DNA of 64,000 bases from Salinarimonas soli (GTDB taxonomy: Bacteria > Pseudomonadota > Alphaproteobacteria > Rhizobiales > Beijerinckiaceae): assembly GCF_008386575.1 (NCBI RefSeq), contig NZ_VUOA01000018.1:62001-126000 (forward strand), written 5' to 3'. The notes below the pieces were generated by a model that had not been told where the DNA came from, did not search any database, and worked only from the letters and a program-made list of their open reading frames with translations. This document shows positions 1 through 7,000 of the stretch, piece by piece. The translations under genes and the position numbers were made by a program. The first letter of the stretch is position 1; every line of letters begins with the position of its first letter.

Positions 1-642
1 CTGAACCGGGCGAAGCTTTCCGCCACGCGGCACAGCAACGACATGACCCTCTCCGACCTGGTCCGTCTTTGAGCGGCGGATGTGGACGAAGATCCCGTCT
101 GGGGTCCGCTCCAGGTCGGCGACGGTGAGCTCGACGAGCTCGGAACGGCGCAGCGCGGCGGCGAAGCCGATCAGCAGGAGCGCCCTGTCCCGCTTTCCCG
201 TGAGGGTGTCCGGGATGCGCTTCAGCATCGTCGTGACCGTGGCGGCTGTGGCCGGCGCCTTGCGCTCGACCGCAACCCCGATCCGCCGGCGGATCCCGCG
301 CAGCACGGCCTTGACCGGCTCGGCGTTGGTCGGGGGCTCGTGGCCCGCGATCCGGTGGGCGTAGCCGATCGCGGCGGCGCGCCGGGTGATCGTCGAGGCC
401 TTCAGCCCGCGATCGGCGAGCGAGGCGAGGTAGGCGGCGACCGTCTCGATCCCGGCAGGGAAGGCCATGGCGCCCGCGGCGGCGCACCAGATCGAGAAGT
501 CGCGAAAGTCGGAGAGGTACGCCCGGCGGGTCGCGTCCGACTTGTCCGCGCGGGCGTACTCCCCTGCCCGCTCCAGTGCATCCGTGAAAGCGGGTGTCGG
601 GGTCCCCCCGGCCGAGACCGGCACGGGAAGGCGATTGGTCAT
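1..642 (-). CDS. Site-specific tyrosine recombinase/integrase, C-terminus cut by window edge
   Basis: The first 214 codons of a phage-type integrase are present. Residues about 20-120 form a helical SAM-like core-binding domain (many Ala/Arg helices, typical of XerC/XerD-type recombinases). The catalytic domain begins near 140, with the first catalytic arginine at about residue 165 in the motif AALRRSEL. The His-x-x-Arg and Tyr motifs would lie beyond position 1. The ATG at 642 is the first start and gives the expected N-terminal length. It is a different protein from the integrase at 22668-23714, so it may belong to a neighbouring element or be an accessory recombinase. DNA strand exchange is known for the family; the target here is unknown. 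Confidence 0.85.
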   Translation of the reverse strand, partial: MTNRLPVPVSAGGTPTPAFTDALERAGEYARADKSDATRRAYLSDFRDFSIWCAAAGAMAFPAGIETVAAYLASLADRGLKASTITRRAAAIGYAHRIAGHEPPTNAEPVKAVLRGIRRRIGVAVERKAPATAATVTTMLKRIPDTLTGKRDRALLLIGFAAALRRSELVELTVADLERTPDGIFVHIRRSKTDQVGEGHVVAVPRGGKLRPVQ

Positions 643-758
643 TTCGGTGCAAGCCCCGCGACGATGGTGAGGCGGGCTCAACCCGTTGCTGTGTAACGAT
701 TTGGCCGTTTAGTCGCTGATGCCGTTTCGCTTCCGGGAAGGGCAGTTATCGGAAGCGA

Positions 759-1037
759 TCACGCCGCTCGGCGACGGCGCCGCTCGGCCCGGATCGAGCG
801 TCCGGTCCGGTCGGTGATGACGCCAGCCTCGAAGCGCGCCTTCGCCTCGGGCTGGACCGCGGCTGCGGTCCGCGACTGATCGGGCAGACCCTTGCGGATC
901 GACCGGAGCTGGGCCCGGATCTCGTCGAGCCACTCCACCATAGCCTCGCCGTCGCGCAGCACCCGTGACGGGACGCGGCGGAGCCTGTCCTCGACAGCGG
1001 CGATCTCGCCGGCGGGTCCTGCGGATGAGGTCGTCAT
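759..1037 (-). CDS. Hypothetical protein, 92 aa
   Basis: A short basic/acidic helical protein of no family I recognise. It starts at MTTSSAG and ends in an Arg-rich tail (RAERRRRRAA). I chose the internal ATG at 1037 because codon use looks protein-like from there, while the upstream in-frame extension is Arg/Ser-rich shadow sequence. It lies between the left integrase and the SIR2-like gene on the same strand, so it could be part of that integrase's element. Function unknown. Confidence 0.45.
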   Translation of the reverse strand: MTTSSAGPAGEIAAVEDRLRRVPSRVLRDGEAMVEWLDEIRAQLRSIRKGLPDQSRTAAAVQPEAKARFEAGVITDRTGRSIRAERRRRRAA

Positions 1038-1211
1038 CAAGGCCCGATCATAGGAGATTGCAGCCCGTTGCGCATCCCCACTGGAACGCGAACGTGTGCT
1101 TAAGGTTCGGAAGCGCCTCACGTTTCGGCGTGGGCGGGATCGTCCCGCTCAGGGTCACCGGCCGGTCGAGGGCGGCCAGGGCTGCCGGACGGGCACACGC
1201 CGAAACGAAAA

Positions 1212-1239
1212 GCGCCCCGGAGCCGGTGGGCTGGGGCGC
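1212..1239 (-). terminator. Rho-independent terminator for the SIR2-like gene
   Basis: On the minus strand GCGCCCC and GGGGCGC form a 7-bp GC stem around a 14-nt loop, followed directly by TTTTCGTTT. It lies 45 bases past the stop of the SIR2-like gene and points the right way. It suggests that gene is transcribed as a unit ending here. Confidence 0.7.
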
Positions 1240-1283
1240 AATTCTTCGAACGTGACGTTCGTAGGAGATTTGCCCGTCGGGTG

Positions 1284-2360
1284 TCAAGCACGCGAGATGC
1301 TGCGCCAGAACTCGCTGAAGAGGCCAGCACAGCGGAGGTCGGTCCGGAGCTCGATTGCCAGGTTAGTGAACCTCTGGTCAATGCCGTGCCAGCCGCGACC
1401 GAGCAGGTTTTGCCCGATCTCGCTCGTCACTACCCCGGCGTCACTCTTCGACATGCCGCTCGCAGTGCCAAAGACACGTCGAGCAGTCGATTGATAGTCG
1501 CTCCGCCTCGGCGTGAGGAGTTGCATGTTCTGATCGGCATAGCCAAAGCCGAGAAACACAATGATCTCGGCCTTCTCAACAGCATTGTGGATTGCAGCGA
1601 GGAGGGTCCCCTCCTCGACCCGCTCCGTAAACGTCTTGATGCCCTCGACTAAGGACAGCAGGATTCCGGAGTCCGGGCTCATGCCGAAGGGGATGGCTTG
1701 CGGCTTCAACTCCCAAGGCAGGCAGCCGATCCGGCCGTACGGGTGCAGGATCCTGAGCCGTTTCATGCTCACGGCTGCAGCCTCAGGGCTCACGTCGTAA
1801 TAGCGCTGGATAGCTTCCCAGAGGAAATGCTCGATGCACCTGTCATAGTTGAACGTGATGATGTCGACGTTGTCGAAAAGCGAGTCCACATCGGCAACGG
1901 CCACATTCTCCGTCAGGATCTGAAAAAAGGGCAGATACCACGCCCCATTGATAGACGAAGGGTCATAATTTCCGTCGCCCGGGTTAATGTATAGTTTGCT
2001 GTTCCGCTCAGCATACAAGATCGCACTCACAATTCCGAGCTTTCCGACGAGCTCGATCGTTCCGTTGCCTCGGTGAGCATCGATGTAATTGTCGATCGAG
2101 ATAGCCTGCGGCAGGGCGGCTGCAATCAGTCGGCCGGCACCATAGAACGTATTGACGTTGAGGTGAGCCTCCGGCCGAGCGATACAGTACCTCTTCAGTG
2201 CGTCGGCAATTTTGTGATCGCCGCGTGTCATGCGGAAACCATCCTCAAACCGAATGTCGACGGCACTGGCGATCTGCTCTTTGAGCGCAGCTCCGGTCGG
2301 CAGACCGATTTCTGCGCTCGCACCAGCACCAACGATGAAGAGAGTACGAGACTTGAACAT
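1284..2360 (-). CDS. SIR2-like domain protein, candidate NAD+-consuming defence protein
   Basis: A 358-aa protein with a SIR2-type Rossmann fold. It shows GAGAS at 11-15 followed by GLPTG, a FNYD segment at 170-173 (the region that carries the catalytic Asn in SIR2 NADases), LHPYG at 205-209 (candidate catalytic His) and a late FLGFGYAD at 269-276 typical of SIR2_2-like bacterial proteins. Known relatives hydrolyse NAD+ during phage infection. That this one does so is inference. There is no second recognisable domain and no obvious effector partner beside it. The gene is visibly more AT-rich than its neighbours, a sign of separate acquisition. A terminator follows at 1212-1239. The 67-nt gap to the upstream gene leaves room for its own promoter. 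Confidence 0.8.
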   Translation of the reverse strand: MFKSRTLFIVGAGASAEIGLPTGAALKEQIASAVDIRFEDGFRMTRGDHKIADALKRYCIARPEAHLNVNTFYGAGRLIAAALPQAISIDNYIDAHRGNGTIELVGKLGIVSAILYAERNSKLYINPGDGNYDPSSINGAWYLPFFQILTENVAVADVDSLFDNVDIITFNYDRCIEHFLWEAIQRYYDVSPEAAAVSMKRLRILHPYGRIGCLPWELKPQAIPFGMSPDSGILLSLVEGIKTFTERVEEGTLLAAIHNAVEKAEIIVFLGFGYADQNMQLLTPRRSDYQSTARRVFGTASGMSKSDAGVVTSEIGQNLLGRGWHGIDQRFTNLAIELRTDLRCAGLFSEFWRSISRA

Positions 2361-2427
2361 CGTCGGGATCCGTAACCGCTGTCAGGCAATGCGCTCACAG
2401 TAGCGCGCTCCTAATGCCCGACAAAGA

Positions 2428-3300
2428 TCAGCGGGACCCAAGGGCCGGTTTGTCCACGGCCTCGCGTTCGAGCTGCTTACGCTTCGCAGCAGGCCGCCAA
2501 CGGTCGACCGCGCCCGCATCGTTCGCGAGGCGAAACCCCTTCCCCACCGGAACCTGCGTGCCAGCCGCGTCGAACTCCTCACCCTCGCCTGCCAGCTCCT
2601 GATGGCCGCGGATCGCCGTCTCTCGCCGGCGATCCGTCCCACGCCCATCCTCGGTCAGGGCGCCCTCCCCGGCCGCGACGCCGCGCGCCGCCCAGGCCTC
2701 GGAGAGGTCCTCCAGGAGGAAGCGGAAGTGCCCCGCGACCTGCGACGTGCCGCGATCCCCACCCTTGCCGCGCTGGGCGGCGTACTGGGCGAACGAGACC
2801 CGGCCGACGAGGACTTGGCGCAGGAAGCGCGTCCCCACCGTGCCGACGGCGCGCTCGATCCGCTGGACCAGGCCCTGAACCTTCTCGGCGGTGTCGAGGG
2901 CGTAGATCACGGTGAGCTCGTGCTTCAACGCCGCGTCGACCTTGTCGCCCGCGTTCCACCCTCCCCCGCCGACCTGCCCCATGGCGCGCTCGAACACGGC
3001 CTGGACGAGGCGCCCGGTGCAGTACTCCGCCTCGGTGATGCGTTTGTGGGCGCGCTCGACCTCGAGGAGATCGACCCGGCGGTTGAACGCGACGGGGACG
3101 CGCTGGGGCGCGAGGAGCGGGTCGCGCGCCGGATCGGGCCAGGGATCCTCGACGCGGTGCTCGACGACCTCGATCTCGGTGTCGCGCGCCGTCTTGGCGT
3201 GCTGCTGGCGGGCGCGCCGTCGCTTGTCGCGGGTCGTGGCGCCGGGTCCCGGGGCGGCGCGAGCGGCGACCTTGGGACGAGAGGAGGAGGTCGCGTTCAT
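2428..3300 (-). CDS. Phage-associated protein of unknown function, 290 aa
   Basis: The N-terminal ~50 residues are Lys/Arg/Ala-rich and probably disordered. A well-structured helical core follows (about 70-230: EVERAHKRIT, ALDTAEKVQ, GTRFLRQVLVG, HFRFLLEDLSEAW). Proteins of this look are familiar to me from alphaproteobacterial prophages, but I know no function. The start is uncertain: ATG codons at 3312, 3309 and 3300 are in frame and none has a clear ribosome-binding site. It is on the same strand as the leftward phage operon, though separated from it by a small plus-strand gene. Confidence 0.6.
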   Translation of the reverse strand: MNATSSSRPKVAARAAPGPGATTRDKRRRARQQHAKTARDTEIEVVEHRVEDPWPDPARDPLLAPQRVPVAFNRRVDLLEVERAHKRITEAEYCTGRLVQAVFERAMGQVGGGGWNAGDKVDAALKHELTVIYALDTAEKVQGLVQRIERAVGTVGTRFLRQVLVGRVSFAQYAAQRGKGGDRGTSQVAGHFRFLLEDLSEAWAARGVAAGEGALTEDGRGTDRRRETAIRGHQELAGEGEEFDAAGTQVPVGKGFRLANDAGAVDRWRPAAKRKQLEREAVDKPALGSR

Positions 3301-3525
3301 GGCCCGCATCATAGGATTGTTATCGTTGGCCTATGCGTCCCGCCGTTCTGGATTCGTTGTCAAGCTACTCTGGTGATCTACTTACCCGCGCACGCCGAGG
3401 CCGAGATGACCGCAACGTGAAACGGACGTTTAACCAGGGCCGCCTACCACTTTGCATATCAGCAGCTCGTAGCGTCGTTTGACGGTTGCGATCCCCGTTT
3501 TCACTCCGATTCACGAAGATCCTTC

Positions 3526-3762
3526 ATGTCGAACATCATTGCGCTGAACACCGCCCTCACCAAGCAGCCGGCCATCCAGGTCACGAACGATCTCATCCAG
3601 TCCGTCGAGCGGATCAGCGATGCCGCCCGCAGGATGGGCGGGCTCGACATGGAAGCGGAGGTGCGCGCTCAAGCCCTGCTCGACCTCTTCGAGGCGGCGC
3701 GGCTCATCCAGCAAGCGGCCGCCGCCGTCGAAGCTGCGGTTCTGGCCAGGGCCGCCGTCTAG
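3526..3762 (+). CDS. Small helical hypothetical protein, 78 aa
   Basis: Starts MSNIIALN and is almost entirely amphipathic helix rich in Ala, Glu and Gln (VERISDAARRM, AALLDLF-like repeats), so it may form a coiled coil. GAAGA lies about 8 bases before the ATG. It is the only plus-strand gene in the left 12 kb of the element and is convergent with the DUF6362-like gene (4-base overlap at 3759-3762). Its function is unknown. Its orientation suggests independent transcription, from the 213-nt gap at 3313-3525. Confidence 0.55.
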   Translation: MSNIIALNTALTKQPAIQVTNDLIQSVERISDAARRMGGLDMEAEVRAQALLDLFEAARLIQQAAAAVEAAVLARAAV

Positions 3763-4091
3763 GGTCGCGCGTGCCGTGACCCGCTTCCGTTCAGTTCACC
3801 CGCGATCACCTCGCACGCCCGGTTCTTCCGCCGCATGAACGTTACCCTGGACCAGCCCCGGGCCTTGCACTGCTCCCGGATCGAGAGCCCCCTCGCCTTC
3901 CACTTCGCCCACCAGAGCAGCGCGTCGCGTTCGTCGGGAAGCGCAAGGAGGTGCAGCGCGGGCCAGGTCAGGACCTCGGCGGCCCGGGCCCGCTCGTCGA
4001 GCCCCAGCGGGTGCTCCCGGAACGCCTCGACCATGCGGGTGCAGACCAGCTCGGGCGTCCAGGTCAGGGGGGCGGAGGCGCGCTGGTCCAT
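3759..4091 (-). CDS. DUF6362-like phage protein
   Basis: A 110-aa protein opening MDQRASAPLTWTPEL. The WTPELV...MVEAF start, a central WP and the HTH-like C-terminal half (SIREQCKARGWSRVTFMRRK) fit the DUF6362 family of alphaproteobacterial phages, often found just before the packaging genes. The C-terminal helix-turn-helix look suggests DNA binding, which is inference. It is the last gene of the leftward operon, immediately after the DUF1376 gene. The packaging genes usually expected next are absent here. Confidence 0.6.
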   Translation of the reverse strand: MDQRASAPLTWTPELVCTRMVEAFREHPLGLDERARAAEVLTWPALHLLALPDERDALLWWAKWKARGLSIREQCKARGWSRVTFMRRKNRACEVIAGELNGSGSRHARP

Positions 4092-4105
4092 CGATCCGGA
4101 GGGGG

Positions 4106-5227
4106 CTAGTGCCTCGCCGCCGAGCCGTTGGAGCCCGAGGCCCGCTCTCGTGCCGCTGCAGCCTCCGCCGCGACCTCGCGATCGGCTTGGGCCCAGAGCT
4201 CGTCGGAGACGACGCAGCCCGGCTCGCCCCGCCGCGGCCCCCACGAATCCGACCAGCGCTTGTCGCGGACGAACCCCTTGGCCTGGGCGAGACGGCCGCG
4301 GCGCTCCACGGCGGGGTCGACGGGCTTCGGCGGAACCGTCCCGGCCGGCGCAGCGGCGAGCCGATCCTTGGCGGCACGACGGATCCAGCCGTCGAAATCA
4401 GCCCAACATCGCGGTTTCTTGTGCGATTTTTCGATCGCTGCAGCGATGCCCGCCTCGATGTCGGACCGGGTCAGGCCTTCGTCGATGAGGGCCAGGATCG
4501 GCCCGATGTTCGGGTCGACCAGGACGGGGAGCTGGCCGACGAGGGATCGCAACCAGGGCCCGAGCTCGTCGCTGCCCCTGCCCTCCCCGGCCCGCGCCGC
4601 GGCGGCGCGCTCCGGCGCGCGCGTTTCCTTCTCCCTGTCCCTTACTTCTCCCTGTCCCTTACTTCTCCCTTTCGGCATTGCAGACGCATTGCGCTCGCAT
4701 TGCTCGGGCTCGTCATGAGCATTTGCATCGGCAGACGAAGGCGGTGCCGCTGGCTTTGCAGTTTCCTCCCCTTCGGGCTGCGTCGGCTTTGCGGCGGCCG
4801 TGGTCTCGGGATCCTTCTTGCCCCACCGCGCCTCAGCGGCGGCACGGGCCTGCTCGGAGCGTTGGCTCACGCGCTCCTGGTACTCGTGCTTCTTCTCCCA
4901 GGCCTCGACCGCCTTCTCGGCGATCACGGGATGGTAGAGCCTGCCGTCGGAGCACCGCACGAAGCCGTACAAGGCGCCGTCCTTCACCTTCAGCCATTCC
5001 GAGACGACCCGGCCATAGCCGGCGAACTTCGCGAGCTGGCGATCGTCGTCGGGGAGCGAGCCCGCGGGAAGCTGATGCCAGGACGCGCACCACAGCAGGA
5101 TGGCCGCCCGGAACTCCTCGCCGGAGACCTGGTCGACGATGGCCGAGTCGCGCAGGCGCGCGACCTCCAAGGGCATGAAGGCGAAGTCGCGCAGGTCGAC
5201 GTGGGCTGGGACGAGCGGCTCTGTCAT
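4106..5227 (-). CDS. DUF1376-domain replication-associated protein
   Basis: The N-terminal ~110 residues (DLRDFAFMPLEVARLRDS, LLWCASWHQLPAGSLPDDDR, GRLYHPVIAEKA) match the DUF1376 pattern of phage replication-initiation or helicase-loader-like proteins. A Glu/Lys/Ala-rich linker (about 120-215) leads to a C-terminal region with KPRCWADFDGWIRRA. Total 373 aa from the ATG at 5227. I discarded the 107-codon in-frame upstream extension, which reads through the GIY-YIG gene out of frame. The linker contains a 17-bp tandem repeat (4629-4670) that is not a multiple of three. It sits next to the DnaB and GIY-YIG genes, so a part in replication initiation is likely. Confidence 0.75.
   Translation of the reverse strand: MTEPLVPAHVDLRDFAFMPLEVARLRDSAIVDQVSGEEFRAAILLWCASWHQLPAGSLPDDDRQLAKFAGYGRVVSEWLKVKDGALYGFVRCSDGRLYHPVIAEKAVEAWEKKHEYQERVSQRSEQARAAAEARWGKKDPETTAAAKPTQPEGEETAKPAAPPSSADANAHDEPEQCERNASAMPKGRSKGQGEVRDREKETRAPERAAAARAGEGRGSDELGPWLRSLVGQLPVLVDPNIGPILALIDEGLTRSDIEAGIAAAIEKSHKKPRCWADFDGWIRRAAKDRLAAAPAGTVPPKPVDPAVERRGRLAQAKGFVRDKRWSDSWGPRRGEPGCVVSDELWAQADREVAAEAAAARERASGSNGSAARH
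4629..4670. repeat. 17-bp tandem repeat inside the DUF1376 gene
   Basis: TTCTCCCTGTCCCTTAC occurs twice in a row (4629-4645, 4646-4662), followed by the first 8 bases of a third copy. The unit is not divisible by three, so the copies are read in different frames (GRSKGQGE, then VRDREKE). Loss or gain of one unit would shift the frame of the C-terminal part of the protein. Confidence 0.9.
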
Positions 5228-5231
5228 GGTC

Positions 5232-5552
5232 CTAAATCCCCGAGCCTTCGATGAGAGCCTCGACCTCGGAGAGGCCGGCCATAAACCACTCGCCGAGCAC
5301 CTTGCGGCCCGCGAGCTGCTCCTTGACGTGCCGCTCGATCGCGAATGCTCGATCCGTCCCGACCTCCCAGGCGGCCAGCAGTTCAAGTCTGCGCGGGTTT
5401 CCGCTCTGAAGGTCGTGGAGGCGCCAGAGCGGGTGACGCGCCACACCGATCTTGAGCGGCATCGGATGTGCCTGCTCCGCGACCACATAGACGTATCTGC
5501 TGGCTGCTTTCGGCAGCTCAGCAAGCTCGACACGTTTGAGCGAACCACTCAC
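5232..5552 (-). CDS. GIY-YIG-like (MUG113/T5orf172-type) protein, 106 aa
   Basis: The pattern YVYVVAEQ...PLKIGVA...RLHDLQSGNPRRLELL...AIERHVKEQL...EWF fits the MUG113/T5orf172 branch of the GIY-YIG nuclease fold: Y-V-Y for GIY, KIG for YIG, and a downstream Glu. Length suits a single-domain protein. Two in-frame GTG starts exist. The one at 5552 has GGAGG at 8-nt spacing, while the one at 5558 overlaps the dnaB stop. It lies between dnaB and the DUF1376 gene in the leftward operon. Nuclease activity is plausible but not shown; some MUG113 proteins only bind nucleic acid. Confidence 0.7.
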   Translation of the reverse strand: MSGSLKRVELAELPKAASRYVYVVAEQAHPMPLKIGVARHPLWRLHDLQSGNPRRLELLAAWEVGTDRAFAIERHVKEQLAGRKVLGEWFMAGLSEVEALIEGSGI

Positions 5553-5554
5553 CG

Positions 5555-7000
5555 TCACCCCCTCCAGTCCCAGTTTCGGATCGCGTTGTGCGCCGGGCTG
5601 ATCCACGCCCGAATGACCTCGTTGCGACCGCCCCGCCGATTCTTGCCGACGATGAGCTCGAGGTCGTGCTTGCACGCGTCGTACTCGTCGAGGGCGACGG
5701 TCTCGCCCTTCCGGTACGCCGCGGACTGCTCGACGTAGTAGGCCGGGCGGTAGAGGAAGAGCACCGCGTCGGCGTCCTCCTCCAGCGAGCCCGCGCCGCG
5801 CAGATCGGCCGGCGTCGGGCGCTTGTCGTCGCGGCCCTCGACCATGCGGTTGAGCTGGGCGAGCAGCAGCACGGTGCACCCGAGGTGCTTCGCGAGCGCG
5901 ACGCTTCCGTTCGACACCTCGGTGATCTCCGCGACACGGTTCTCCATGCGCCTCGTGGCGCGGACCAGGTGCGCGTGATCGATCACGACGAGGCCGGGCT
6001 TGGCGCCCTTCCGGACGAGCTCGTTCATCCGCCGCTCCGAGGAGGCCGCGATGTCGGCGATCGTGACACCCCCGCCCTCCTCGATGCGGAGCGGGCGCTC
6101 CGCGAGGCGCGCCGCGAGATCGGCGACGTGCTCCGCGCCGGTCTGGTCGACGTCGTCGGCGCTCATCAGGTCGCTGTACGGGATGTGGACCCCGCGCCGC
6201 TCCAGGCGGCTCGACAGGATGCGCGCCCCGACCTGGACCTGGTCCATCTCCAAGGTGTGGTACACGGTGGCGTAGTCCTGCTCGGAGGCGGCGTCGGCCC
6301 ATTCGGTGCCGAGCACGGACTTGCCCATGCTGGTCCGGCCCGCGCCGACGATCACGGTCGAGGGGTGGAGCCCGCCCTTCAGCGCGGTGTCGAGCGCGGT
6401 GAGGCCCGTCTTGATCACGGGCGGCCGCTCGCCCCGGAGCGCGGCCGCGAGCCCATCGACGATCTGATCCGCCACGGTGCCCAGCGTCGCGGTGCGGCGC
6501 TCCCGGCCGATCAGCGAGGCGCGGACCCCGTCGACCCGGTCGAGGAGCTCGCCGAGGAACCGGTGTGGGTCGTAACCGTCGGTGCGCAGCGTCTCGGTGC
6601 CGATCGCGCCGATCTGGCGGATCGCCCAGAGCGCCGAGACCGCCCGGGCGTGCTCCACGGGTGAGCCCGGGACCCGGGCGCCGTTCTCGGCCAGCATGCG
6701 CACGAAGTCGCGCACCGTGACGCCGGCGCCGAGATCCCGGCCCGCAAGGGCGACGCCGAGGCGCTGGTCGACCGTGCCAGGTGTGAGCGGGACCTGATCG
6801 GCGAAGATCCCGGCGAGCGCCTGGTAGACCTCCGCGTTCACGGGCTCCGAGAAGTGCTCCGCCGTGACGAGGGGCGCGACCGCGGCGAAGGCCTCGGGCG
6901 CCATGATCACGGCGCCGAGGAGCTCCACCTCGAGCTGCGCGTTCGCGGCCGGGTGCGGCGGGGCGCCGTCGCGCGTGATGGAGACCACGTTGCCCGTCAC
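5555..7000 (-). CDS. dnaB: Replicative DNA helicase (DnaB family), phage-encoded
   Basis: A 481-aa hexameric helicase that unwinds DNA at the replication fork. Residues ~20-130 form the DnaB N-terminal (primase-interacting) domain. The RecA-like ATPase core follows, with Walker A GAGRTSMGKS at 219-228, an LVVIDHAHL Walker B, and the family signature LLLAQLNR...RPTPADLRGAGSLEEDADAVLFLYR. Length is near that of cellular DnaB (about 470). The start overlaps the dnaG stop (7000/6997), so the two are probably translationally coupled. With its own primase and helicase, the element can probably start replication without host DnaG or DnaB. Confidence 0.95.
   Translation of the reverse strand: MTGNVVSITRDGAPPHPAANAQLEVELLGAVIMAPEAFAAVAPLVTAEHFSEPVNAEVYQALAGIFADQVPLTPGTVDQRLGVALAGRDLGAGVTVRDFVRMLAENGARVPGSPVEHARAVSALWAIRQIGAIGTETLRTDGYDPHRFLGELLDRVDGVRASLIGRERRTATLGTVADQIVDGLAAALRGERPPVIKTGLTALDTALKGGLHPSTVIVGAGRTSMGKSVLGTEWADAASEQDYATVYHTLEMDQVQVGARILSSRLERRGVHIPYSDLMSADDVDQTGAEHVADLAARLAERPLRIEEGGGVTIADIAASSERRMNELVRKGAKPGLVVIDHAHLVRATRRMENRVAEITEVSNGSVALAKHLGCTVLLLAQLNRMVEGRDDKRPTPADLRGAGSLEEDADAVLFLYRPAYYVEQSAAYRKGETVALDEYDACKHDLELIVGKNRRGGRNEVIRAWISPAHNAIRNWDWRG

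Noticed and set aside
82-696. Plus-strand frame of 204 codons at the left edge
   Set aside because: The opposite strand encodes a clear tyrosine recombinase.
1048-1287. Minus-strand 79-codon frame after the SIR2-like gene
   Set aside because: It contains the predicted terminator hairpin and has no protein-like composition.
3340-3356. CTGGATTCG match to the tRNA-Gln T arm as a left attachment site
   Set aside because: Only nine bases match, with no extension; expected by chance in 64 kb.
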